From Ryuthela nishihirai (lineage: Eukaryota; Arthropoda; Arachnida; Araneae; Heptathelidae): a stretch of DNA of 64,000 nt. The stretch is taken from NCBI GenBank assembly GCA_038380435.1, contig JAWZYU010000001.1, positions 19,138,001 through 19,202,000 of the forward strand, written 5' to 3'. Positions 54,372 to 64,000 of this stretch are shown here, piece by piece (position 1 is the stretch's first letter; every line of letters starts with the position of its first letter). Both the position numbers and the translations under genes were made by a program. The notes beneath the pieces are model-generated. The model was not told the DNA's origin. It did not search any database and worked only from the letters and a program-made list of their open reading frames with translations.

Positions 54372-57300
54372 CTAAAATAATATGTAGAAATTAGAAAGTA
54401 AAGTAATAGGTAGGTGATTTTTTTCGTTTAAGGAATTTTTAATAGGTTTAAGAATAAAAGTAATGTAAGATTTTAACCATGAAAATGGGTTTTCTGTTAT
54501 CCAAAAATTATTAAAAATATTTAGTAGTTTAATTCTCCAGATTTGTGGAAGTGAGGATATAAATTTATTACAACTATTATCTGGACCTTTTGCACTTTTT
54601 GGATTTAATTTTGAAATTGCTATATTTAATTCAGAAATAGTGAAAGGAAGGTCCACGGCTGGAATGCTTTGATCAATTTTAAAGTTTTTTTTATAAATTT
54701 TGGAAATTTATTCCCATTGCTAATAGTTTTAGATTGATACACTAGTTTGAAATTTTATTTGAATAAGTTAGCAATTAGTTTTAAAGTTAGTTGATTTTTC
54801 TATTGCATTTTTATTCGATGGTTTTTTTTTTTTGCTGATTTAGATTATTTTTTTATTTATAGCGTTATAAGTTTTCCAAATACTTCTACCTTTATCATTT
54901 AAATTTAAATTTTCGGCAAAAGTCCTCCAGTTTTCTTTTTATAGACTTTTAAGTTTTCTCTTACTAAAACTTTGATTTGTTTAAAATGAACAATGTCTGA
55001 GAAATGTTTTTGATCTGTTAGTCTCATGTTCAATAGTTATTATTGTATTCATATACCAGAATTTTTTTCAATTCTTGCTACTTTGTTAAAAACAGTTGTA
55101 AAACATTTTTGCAAGGTTACTAATTTCATCTAAAAAATTGATAATCTAAATTATATTTCAGTGGAATATTATTTCCTATAATTTTTTGAAAATTTGCCAG
55201 TTATGCACATTTAGTAATAGTTTTATTGGTTTACATTTGAGATGAGTAATAATTATGGGGTAGTGGTCATTTCCCCTAAAGTCGTCAAATTTATCCCATT
55301 CCAGGGTTTGAGCAAGAAAAGTATCTATAATAGAAAGTTCAATTACTGAGAAGGATTTAAATTTATTTAGATGTGTTAAAGTTTTTTTTATTTAAAATAT
55401 GAAAATGATGTTGGTTTATAAAGTTCGATAATGAAACTTCAGCAGAGTTATTTTTAAAGAAAACCAGCTTTCGTTAGGTGCATTAAATTCTCCAAGCAAG
55501 ATTGCTGGTTGTAGAGATTGTGAAATAATATTTTTATAAACATTAGGTTGCATATTTTCATTACGAACATAAATATTAAATAAGGTATTAATAATAATAT
55601 TTATAATTAAGTCAATAGCAACAGAGTCAATTTTTGTCGTGGACTTGCTAAATAGTTCGATATTTCGGTGGTAATTGTTTCTGTACATAGATGGCAGCAC
55701 GTCGATTTTGATTTATATTGAGGTAGGAGAAACAAAGGTATTTAAATTAATTTGTAAGTTTTAATTTTTTGAAGGGCAATAACATTAAAGTGGAAATTTT
55801 TTATCATTACCAGCAATTTCTCCTTCTTAGAAAAAAGGCCGCAACAATCCATTTGAAAATTTTTTAAAAACGAATCTTTATTTTTAGTCGACTCGTAGAA
55901 TATTACTTATAAGTAGGAAATCGTTTTCGGCATTTACCACAAATCGCAGAAGCTGTAACACCGAGTGTATGATGTTACTTTGGCCTCGCTCAATTCTTTT
56001 TTTTTTTTCAATGGTGATAGGTGAATAGATATTAGAGAAGTCTTTTCTGGACGTAAGATTTTCTGCTTTGCTGTAACGGAAGCGTATGTATTCAAGTTTG
56101 AACTGGTCATGTTGGTTGATTTATTTTCAGGTGAAGATTGACAGATTCGGCGTAAATCCGGCTTGGAAGCAGAAGGGCGAGTCAATGTAGGGAAGTCTTT
56201 ACTTAAAGTCTCTGGTCTAAGATGTGAAAATTTGGTGGTCTATTTTCGTATTTACGATAAGATGAATTAGGCAAATTTCCATGACTTTTGGTTGTAGGAA
56301 CATTTTTAAGGTTGGATATAGGTCTTTAGAGACATCATAGTTTATATTTTCAGCTAATTTTATAGCAGTATTCCAAGAAACATTATATTTTACATATTAG
56401 ATTGGCTTTGCATGTCAGGCGTTTAGCTGTGCAGGCATAACACGTTGAGGGGTATGCACCTTTACAGTTAGGGCAGCATAAATAAGTAGTTTGACATAAT
56501 TTAAAGCAGTGATCACCTAAACATTTTTTACACTTTGTCTTACTTGTACACCTCACAGAGTTATGTCCAAAACGATTACACCGGGCACACTAAGGTATGG
56601 GGTGGGAGGCGCGTAATAATATGGGATGACCTTGAATCTGAGAAATCCTATGTAGACTTCAAGGGGAGTAAAGTTTTTGGTCAAGTATATAATTGTCTTG
56701 TCAGTTGGGATTTGTACAGACGTAGTGTGATCAGCAATGGGTTGATAGTGAATCATCCTTTCTATTTTATAAATATCGTAATTTTTCAGTTCCTCGAGGA
56801 CAAAGTCTCCTTTTAAGTTTTCATCAACTCCCTCAATCTTTCCCTTAACAGTTTCCTCTTCAGGTATACGAAAGGAGACATCAATATTTAATATCTTGTC
56901 ACTTTTCTTTAATAAATTTAGATCTTTGAGATTTGTAGGATATAGTGCAATGTTACCGTTTCTGGTATAGAGACTTATAATTTGTTTTTTAATCATTTTA
57001 ATGAAAATATTTCGTGACATCTTCAAAATCAAGATCTTTTCAGCCTGTCCAATTCATCATAAAATATTATGGATAATGCTTGTTCTTCATCAAGTTATTT
57101 ATCCACATTTTGTGAATTTAATAAATGTATTTTATCCTTTTCCACAGTTATGAATGAGTTCAGAGAAAATTGAATCATTGTCATTTGAGTCCGATTTTAT
57201 GTTCAAGGAGCCAGACATTAAATTATTTTTTGAATTATTTACAGATTTGTCAGAGAACATTTTTTTTGACATTTGTCGAAAATTGCACTTCTAATAAGTC

Positions 57301-57474
57301 TTGAATACTATTACAACAGTTTGATTTAGTTAGGTTTGTACTTTTTTCCTTCTTTTTTAAAGTTCGTTTCCTTTAACATTTTTGTTTATTTTCCAGATGT
57401 TTAATCTCTGTTAGTTGATCAGATTTTTGTTCAGTTAGACTGGATTTCTTCTTTTTTGTTTTCTGCTCACCCAT
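54372..57474 (-). pseudogene. Jockey-like LINE with ORF1 and partial ORF2, decayed
   Basis: Read on the minus strand. ORF1 would start at 57,474 (MGEQKTKKKKSSLTEQKSDQ). A longer frame at 57,032-56,553 includes DVSFRIPEEETVKG and HYQPIADHTTSVQIPTDKTI, followed by cysteine/histidine knuckles near 56,590-56,410: CARCNRFGHNSVRC, then KCKKCLGDHCFKLC. ORF2 endonuclease is seen near 55,500 (LQPAILLGEFNAPNESW) and RT block 1 near 54,650-54,400 (LNIAISKLNPKSAKGPDN, then LPITLLSNFYILF). The catalytic RT box is beyond the break at about 54,372. Many stops and shifts. Knuckles and endonuclease make the LINE call secure; clade is by resemblance. Confidence 0.8.
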
Positions 57475-57824
57475 ACTTTCATATGTTACTAGAGTCCTAT
57501 GTTAGCAAAATTTCTTTGGAACGTGAAAATCACCAAACTTAATAATTCAATCACACTGTACACTCAAAAGCATTTTGTGTCCGCTTTATTTGACCTCTCA
57601 GACCAAACTCGTTATGTTTAAACTTTCACTATATATATACACTGAGAGGCCAAAAGTCATGGGAATAGCAGTTAAAGTAGAATTAGCGCACTGTACTCGT
57701 AACCGATGAATTGGACGTCAACCGCAGAATGGCGCTGCAGTAGCCTACAAACCCAACAATCATTTCGGAGTAGTTGTTAATTCATTATGGCGGCACGTCA
57801 TAAGATGTCTGACTTGAACGTGGT

Positions 57825-58939
57825 TTGATTGTCGGTGACAGAAAGATGGGTCATGCAATATCGGATATCGTGCAGGAATTCGGTTTTCACAAGTCTACGG
57901 TCTCAACAGTTTATGATCAATATTCTATTAACGGCATTTCCACACACGTTAACCAGCGAACGGGACGGCCACGTGCAGTTGACGAACGGAACTCGCATCC
58001 GCTCTCACAAATGGTAACGACCAACAGACGGGCTACAGTGCATTAGATCACTGCAAATTTGAATGCGGGCCAAACACAAACACAGTCTGAAAGGACTGTA
58101 CGTCGCCACCTGCACTCTATTGTATTTGGTTGCCGAAGACCCTTAGTGTATCATTGCTTACATGTCGTCACAAAGCTCAATGACTGGAATGGGCCGGAGG
58201 ACATTGAAATTGGACAGTAGAACAGTTTCATCGGATAGCATGGTCCGATGAATCGAGGTTCCAGTTGTTTCGCGCTGACGAGCGCATTAGAGTGTGGCGT
58301 AGGCTTCGTGAAGCCATTGACCCTTCCTGTCTGCAAGGTACAGTCGCTCAAAAAAGTATCCGAACGCTATGGTTGATTACAGAATTCAAAAAATATATGG
58401 CAACGATTTTTTAAAAAAATTAGTGATCTGGCAACCTTCGTGTACTGTACTCGAAGGTTGCCAGATTTCTAAAAAAAATCGTTGCCAGATATTTTTTCTG
58501 AATTCTGTAGTCAACCATAGCGTTCGGATACTTTTTTGAGTGACTGTACTGTTCAGGCGGCTCTGTGATGGTGAGGGGAGTGTTTACGTGGTCTACATTC
58601 TCGCACATCACCTGCACCCCTTCATGACTCTCGAGCACCCTGATGGTGAAGGGATATTCCAACAAGATAATGCAACGTGTCACCAGTCTTTGGTTGCTGA
58701 GAGGTGAATCGTGGAACACTCCACGGACTTTACCACCATGAAGTGGCCCCCCTGGTCCCTCGATATGAACCCCTTGTAGCATCTGTGGTACACAATGGAA
58801 ACAAGTTTACGATCTATGAATCCAGCCCCGTCCAATGCAGCACAATTATGGTGGCAGGATGTGTGGGCTGCCATCCCTGGAGAACGGTACCGGCAACTTG
58901 TTGACTGCATGCCTCGACGTGTGGCTGCACTGCTGAGGC
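57825..58939 (+). pseudogene. Tc1-like transposase, same dead catalytic site as copy 1
   Basis: A frameshift after MAARHKMSD (one base lost in GACTT-GAACG) precedes LIVGDRKMGHAISDIVQEFG and GRPRAVDERN. SDESRF lies near 58,245 and GIFQQDNATCH near 58,650. WSLDMNPL-stop-HLW repeats exactly the TAG of copy 1 at 58,777-58,779. The C-terminal MPRRVAAL is cut by the hAT-X element. Confidence 0.88.
58341..58546. mobile_element. 206-bp foldback MITE at a TA target
   Basis: CAGTCGCTCAAAAAAGTATC at the left is the inverse of the right end, and the two halves are complementary through AACGATTTTTT and GGTTGCCAGAT for almost their whole length. TA at 58,339-58,340 and 58,547-58,548. The copy at 49,448 has the empty site (AAGATACTG). 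TA target and small size fit Tc1/mariner-type MITEs. Confidence 0.95.
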
Positions 58940-59980
58940 CAGGAGTGTCTAAGGGAGAAGAGAGCTTGCTTCCATAGACGTAATATAAACTTTTCGATTG
59001 CAGCACCCTCTAAACATGGCAAATTGGTGCATTGCAGTGAAGCCACCTAGCCAGGGAGAGGAGCGAGTTCCCTGCATTATTTTTCCACCGCCTAGCAAAG
59101 TTTTCAATTGCTTACACCACGTGACTAATTTTACATATACTTAGACTCTGAAAAATGTTCATTTTCTCCATGAGGTACACTCATAATATTCTTTTCGTTT
59201 AGAGAGAAAATGTCAAGAAGTTATAAAATAATTTCCTTTAATAAAATCCAGCTTTCTAAAACTGGTAGTAGTTATACTAAAGAACTAAATTTTAATATTT
59301 TGAAGAACCTACAGCATTTAGTATATTATAATAAATAGATATTTATGTGTCAATACACGATAACATGATCTATATAATTATATTTTATACAATTGCTGAT
59401 ATTTTCAATAAATATCATAACGAGTTTTCGACTTGTATAAATGATCAACAGATGGCAGCAGGCACTTCCCGTATCAACCATAAAAAAATTACACTGTTAG
59501 AGCAAAGTGCAGAAGACAATGTACATCGATATGCTCCAGGGAACACAAACCTGCAACATACGTTGACTTATATATATTCGTAAGATGATTAAATGTATTA
59601 ATTTACATATTAATTTTAAAAATTCTGCAAAATTACTCAAAATAAACATAAAACGGCTTTTCCAGGTATCGTAAAATGTACTCCTGAACGGGATAAAACA
59701 CTCTTTGAATAACTTTAGGGTCAGCTACCACTGTGCCAAACAGCCATGGCTGTTAGACATTTGGAAACACTGGTTAAATCACAATATATATATACCAATA
59801 GTAAGACAAACCATAGCTGCAATGGGCTAAAATGATTACACTGCACATGCGCAGATCGCCCCTTACAGTTGTTTTTGTGCCTGCACATCAATTTGCCACG
59901 TTCAGCTTCGGTAAAATTCCGCAGAACAGCGCCACTTACGCTTGTGCAAAGCTAGCCTTCTTCCCCTTAGACTTTCTTTG
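58940..59980 (-). mobile_element. hAT-X non-autonomous DNA transposon, copy C
   Basis: Ends CAGGAGTGTCTAAGGGAGAA and inverse CAAAGAAAGTCTAAGGGGAA; flanks GCTGAGGC (58,932-58,939) and GCTGAGGG (59,981-59,988) match at 7 of 8 positions. Interior collinear with 31,559-32,577 inverted. Confidence 0.93.
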
Positions 59981-60342
59981 GCTGAGGGCTCGAAGAGGAC
60001 CAACCAGTTATTTGTCACGTATCCCATGATTTTGGCCCCTCTGTGTATATCACTACATGTAATATTTTGGGATGGGTCCGAAAAGGTTCATCCAAACACG
60101 ATAGATTTCCAAACGACTATAGCAGCAATTTGTGATTAAACGGAAACTTTAAAACTTGTATTAATTTTGCCCATAATTCTACTGGTGGTTTTACTGTTTA
60201 GCAATGTTTTCAGTTATACAATATTTCTCCAATATTGGTAAGCACAGGGAAATTTTTAACGCCATGCAAATCAAGTTTGAAAAAAGCATTAAATAGAGAA
60301 AAAGAGGAAATTTCTGTTTGTTCAATCAATTTTCACTCTCAG

Positions 60343-60700
60343 CATTTTTTGCACACCATGGGCTAAATGGCCAGGTCACATGGACCCCGAAGGCTCAGAG
60401 AAGGTTGGGGGAGGGGACCCACTGGAACACCTGTTGGGAGACAGATGGTAGCCTCCCGTCAAGGCCATCCAGCGTGTTATTTAACGTGCACAGGGTATGA
60501 CTCTCCCGCAAACGGGGTCACGGCTTAACGTCCCATCCGACGGACGGCGACCTTTCCAAGACCATCGGTGTCCCCTACTGACCGTGGGCAGGGCGGGGAA
60601 TTTTGCGGAGATAAATCGCAACGCTGACCCAGCTGGGACTCGAACCTGGGAACTACAGATTACGAGTCTGGCGCGCTACCGACTGAGCCACCCCCGCCCC
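60343..60700 (-). repeat. S1 SINE, nearly complete
   Basis: Lacks only the last bases of the 3' end (starts at GCATTTTTTGCACACCATGG); head ends ACCCCCGCCCC. It lies at the border of the duplicated block, after TTTTCACTCTCA. Confidence 0.92.
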
Positions 60701-60854
60701 TTTTAAGACAGATAATCTTTCGCGATCGAGCATAGTACATAGTAAATGATTTAACACTGTTTGACCAGCTTAGCATAAACTAGCAATTTAGCATCGAACA
60801 TATTAAATTGACATTGTTACATTAATTAAAATGTTTCCCACCTAAAACATGGCC

Positions 60855-61055
60855 GATATGTTGGAGAGTCATTCCCTGTGCACGTTAAGGAACACACTGG
60901 ATGACCTTGAAGGGAGGCTACCGTATGTCTCCTAACAGATGTCCAGTGGTCCAATTCCCCAATCTTCTCTGAGCCCTTGTGACCTGGCTATTTAGTCCAT
61001 TGTGTACGTTTAGTCCATTGTGTAAGCTGAGACATAAAAACAACCCAAACAACAA
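60855..61055 (+). repeat. S1 SINE, old, 5'-truncated
   Basis: GGAGAGTCATTCCCTGTGCA to AACAACCCAAACAAC, with TTTAGTCCATTGTGTA duplicated near the end. Confidence 0.8.
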
Positions 61056-61599
61056 CAATTCAACTACTACCGTCTTCAGCAACCGACCTTAATTCTCATT
61101 TTCCTGCTAAATATCAATGTGTGAAGACGTTTGGTTTTGCAGTTATTCTGTGCTTTGGAGCTCCTTATCGGAGCAGTTATTTCTGTCTTTTTTCGTTACC
61201 TTTCTTCTGACTTGAACTGTTTTGATCACATTTTTGGATATGTCTGGAGACCTTATCAGTGTGACGAAGAATTTTGTCAGAATACTTCATTTAACTTCTC
61301 GCTAACGTATTATATATATATATTCAGTTGTTTTACACACATGTTTTTTGACTCAATTCTGTTCATTCTTTTGCATTTCATTATCGTTTTTTTTTTAACA
61401 AAAGATACAATCTAGGGAGTGAGCTCACTAAATAAAAGAGCTGGTAAGGCGGCGCCATTAAGGGTGCGGCGAATACTCTTGGAAAAACATTTGTTAGGCC
61501 ATGGAGGTACGAAGAGGGGGAGGCGCCTATCGTTTGAAAACTATAACCGACCCGTCGCCATATTGTTCCTACTCGTAAGTGTGCTATCACTATGCTAAC
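61056..61599. other. No gene seen
   Basis: The 94-codon plus frame at 61,131-61,415 is hydrophobic but follows the TTT-rich composition; no family recognised. Confidence 0.35.
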
Positions 61600-61967
61600 G
61601 GGGCGGGGGTGGCTCAGTCGGTAGCGCGTCAGGCTCGTAATCTGTAGTTCCCAGGTTCGAGTCCCAGCTGGGTCAGCGTTGAGATTTATCTCCGCAAAAT
61701 TCCCCGCCCTGCCCACGGTCAGTAGGGGACACCGATGGGTTTGGAATAGGCCGCCGTCCGTCGGATGGAAGGTTAAGCTGTGGCCCATCCCTGTGCACGT
61801 TAAAGAATACGCTGGATGGCCATGACGGGAGGCTACCATCTGTCTCCCAACAGCTGTTCCAGTGGGTCCCCTCCTCCAACCTTCTCTGAGCCTTCGGGGT
61901 CCATGTGACCTGGCCATTTAGCCCATGGTGTGCAAAAAAGTGCCTCTCAGAGGTAAAACAACCCAAC
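61600..61967 (+). repeat. S1 SINE with target duplication
   Basis: TATGCTAACG before and TGTGCTAACG after the copy (9 of 10). About 20 bases around GTGTGCGGGAGAGCCATA are deleted. Confidence 0.93.
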
Positions 61968-62511
61968 TGTGCTAACGAACTCCAGAATGTATTTAAAAAA
62001 TGGGTACGTGCGTAGTATACGAATGCGTCAATAATCCTCTGAAAACGGTCAAAGGGAAAACATTTCACAGGTAATAAGTAATGCTAAAGTTTTGCTTTGT
62101 AAATTGAAAACTTTTTTGTTATTAGAACTGTTTACTATAGTAGTGTAGTTAGAGCTAGCGGAAGGGGATAGGGGAGAGTGGATTGCGAAAACTTGGGGGA
62201 GGGGGTTGGGATATTTTCCGGTGCTTTATATGTAAACTCATTAAATAAAGGTTCATTATTAATTCATAGAAAGAAATAATAAATCAAGAAACGAGAGAGA
62301 ACGTAATACCCACATTATTCATTTCCTATGCTTTCGATTTACCTTATGAAACCCTACATAATTTTTCTGATAATGTCAATGAGAACCTACCTAACTTGGA
62401 TGCTCCATAAGTTCTAAAATATGCAGTTAATGGAAAAAAGTGACTGAAGATAAATTAAAGATCATAATCAAAGCTATTTAAATATCCATTTTCAACATTA
62501 GAAACTTTTGA
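61968..62511. other. No gene seen
   Basis: Purine-rich patch at 62,158-62,215; no gene or repeat recognised. Confidence 0.35.
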
Positions 62512-62515
62512 TTAA

Positions 62516-63067
62516 CCCTTTCACGACTAAGGGAAACATTTTTCCCATTTTAAAATTGGTTATTGTCGTATTTAATTATAACCTTATCTGTATTTTTTAT
62601 ACAGAATGTCAAAATAGAACGTATGCCATTATGTAAAACGTATGCCATTACGTAACGCAATTACGTAAACGGGAACGTTTAGGAAACAAAAACAGAACTG
62701 TCAGGAAGCATAATATATGTACTATGTGCAATGTCCATCTTTGCCTCACTACCAAAAGAAATTGCTTCGCAGAATATCATAATTAGCACATCATTTTGTA
62801 TAGTAATTTATTTCATAATTTTGTATTATTTTAATTAACATTTTGTTCTAATAAACCAATAAATAAAATACATTGCATAATAAGCCTAACTATAATTTGT
62901 GTTACCTTTATAGTCCATTGGGAAAAATATTTCCCATAAAATTCTAAAAAAACTACACATTGTTATGTATTTTTCTTATGATTTTTATTTATTTTACGTC
63001 TAAACAAACTAAAATAAACAGTTACATACTAATATTTACTCTTAGAAACCTTATGGTCCTGAAAGGG
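62516..63067. mobile_element. piggyBac-type MITE at TTAA
   Basis: CCCTTTCACGAC at the left and the inverse CCCTTTCAGGAC at the right, directly flanked by TTAA on both sides (62,512-62,515; 63,068-63,071). Subterminal GGGAAACATTTTTCCC (62,531) and GGGAAAAATATTTCCC (about 62,920) are similar small palindromes. 552 bp, no ORF. The TTAA target and CCCTTT ends are hallmarks of piggyBac elements. Confidence 0.9.
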
Positions 63068-63289
63068 TTAAACAATGATACAACTTTGAAATATTATGCG
63101 GGGGGCATAATATTAATTAAATGATAATTCTCTATCAGGCACCATACGATTTTTCATTTGGTACATTTGCTACAAACTTTAAATTAGTTTTATATGGCTT
63201 GTCATTTGACATATTCCAAGAATATAATGGTCGTGGTAAAACATAGCCTTCTGGCGTCACCCTATGTATATTCATCCTGATGCGAGCGA

Positions 63290-63610
63290 GCTGAAAATTG
63301 GTTGCTAGGGGTATTTTGGAACGATCTCAGAATTTAAAATTTTGGATGGAATAGTCATTCGAGGTCAAATATCAATACACCACTGCTAGAAAAACTGAAA
63401 TTGGTGTCTGGGAGTAAATTAGGTCGCAGTTCTTAGAAATGTTGCGAAATTTGTGTGCAATGGATCCTTTGAGGTCAAAGGTGAAATTTCAATATACGGG
63501 GATAGAGAGTTGAAAATTAGTACCTTCGGGAGATTTCCGATAGTATATCTCAGAAACATCGTTAAATTTCTGAGCATTGGTTGCATTGGTCTTCAAGGTC
63601 AAGTAAGGAT
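63290..63610. repeat. Three diverged tandem copies of about 110 bp
   Basis: Each begins with CTGAAAATTGG-like sequence, has TCTCAGAA(A/T) in the middle and ends with (G/C)AGGTCAA. Strongly diverged. Confidence 0.5.
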
Positions 63611-63621
63611 TAGTGGGATGT

Positions 63622-63955
63622 TTTAGCTCAGAGCAGCATTCTTTTGCACAGAATGGGCTAAATGCCCCCAGGTCACAAGGACCCCGAGGGCTCGGATAAG
63701 TTGGGGGAGGGGCCTACTAGAACAGTTATTGGGAGATAGATGGTATCATCACGTAAAGCCCATCCAGCGTGTTCTTTAATAGGAGCATGTATGACTCTCC
63801 TGCACACGGGGCCACGTCTTAACATCCCATCAGACGGAGAGTGGCGATTCCAATCCCATGGGGAGATAATCTCAACGCTGACCCAATTGGAACTGGAATT
63901 GGGAACTAGAGATTATGAACCTGGTGCGCTACCGAGAGATCCATCCTAGCCCCAA
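63622..63955 (-). repeat. S1 SINE, old, nearly complete
   Basis: GAGCAGCATTCTTTTGCACA to CTACCGAGAGATCCATCC; box B and A are altered and a segment after CAATCCCAT is deleted. Confidence 0.85.
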
Positions 63956-64000
63956 GTAATAAGGATCGGAGTTGACGGTTTCGAAATCGAGCAGGGATGA

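Larger units (their letters stand above)
57640..60045 (+). mobile_element. Tc1-like DNA transposon, copy 2, with two nested insertions
   Basis: Same ends as the copy at 49,448 (CACTGAGAGGCCAAAAGTCA; right end slightly decayed, CACAGAGGGGCC). Removing the MITE (58,341-58,546) and hAT-X (58,940-59,980) leaves about 1.16 kb collinear with copy 1. Confidence 0.93.
57010..60335. repeat. Duplicated block, copy 2 (LINE 5' part plus Tc1-like element)
   Basis: Corresponds to 48,790-50,940. Both flanks of the Tc1-like copy match those of the copy at 49,448, so the whole block, not only the transposon, was duplicated. This copy has since gained a MITE and a hAT-X insertion. Confidence 0.85.

Noticed and set aside
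61131..61415. Hydrophobic 94-codon ORF as a membrane protein
   Set aside because: Hydrophobicity follows from TTT/CTT-rich sequence; no start context, neighbours or family support.

Overview
This window is eukaryotic, repeat-dense DNA, most likely from an arthropod and tentatively a chelicerate (spider-like). The evidence is AT-rich non-coding sequence, intron-type splice signals, Jockey-, R1- and RTE-type LINE remnants, Tc1/mariner, hAT and piggyBac-type elements, and about thirty copies of one tRNA-headed SINE. The lineage call is inference; no taxon-diagnostic host gene was found. No intact single-copy protein gene is visible. Almost every long ORF is a transposon remnant or a chance frame inside a SINE or satellite.

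Layout: 1-0.96 kb, end of a Jockey-type LINE. 1.06-7.7 kb, SINE cluster with a hAT-like element (hAT-X). 8.15-9.57 kb, decayed Tc1-like transposon. 10.12-11.83 kb, a 5S rRNA-like sequence joined directly to an R1-type LINE fragment (gag knuckles plus endonuclease). 12.8-13.3 kb, cluster of palindromes. 13.4-18.35 kb (minus), a decayed multi-exon gene-like locus (family W) with internally duplicated exon/intron blocks. 19.07 kb, perfect 30-bp inverted repeat. 19,579-23,270, a satellite of 71 units of 52 bp in unbroken register. 25.4-27.8 kb, mariner and IS630/Tc1-type remnants. 29,048-30,361, a Tc1-like element inside an older SINE. 31,559-32,577, a clean hAT-X copy. 33.2-36.8 kb, a nearly complete RTE-like LINE with a (GAT)n tail. 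37.5-41.7 kb, more W copies, one split by a hAT-type element. 41.7-48.6 kb, SINEs and foldbacks. 48.6-50.9 and 57.0-60.3 kb, two copies of one block (LINE ORF1 start plus a dead Tc1 element), the second carrying two further insertions. 51,397-53,463, a second array-bearing hAT element. 54.4-57.5 kb (minus), Jockey-like LINE. 62,516-63,067, piggyBac-type MITE.

The strongest candidates for something new are: (1) a non-autonomous hAT family (hAT-A; two copies, one with a perfect 8-bp target duplication) whose interior is almost wholly a minisatellite of 20-bp monomers; (2) the 5S rRNA/LINE junction; (3) the indel-free 52-bp satellite with a higher-order period of eight units; (4) the W family of small, repeatedly duplicated, spliced exons. 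Nested insertions with target duplications give a relative order of events at several places. All family names given here (S1, S2, hAT-X, hAT-A, W) are labels for this window only.
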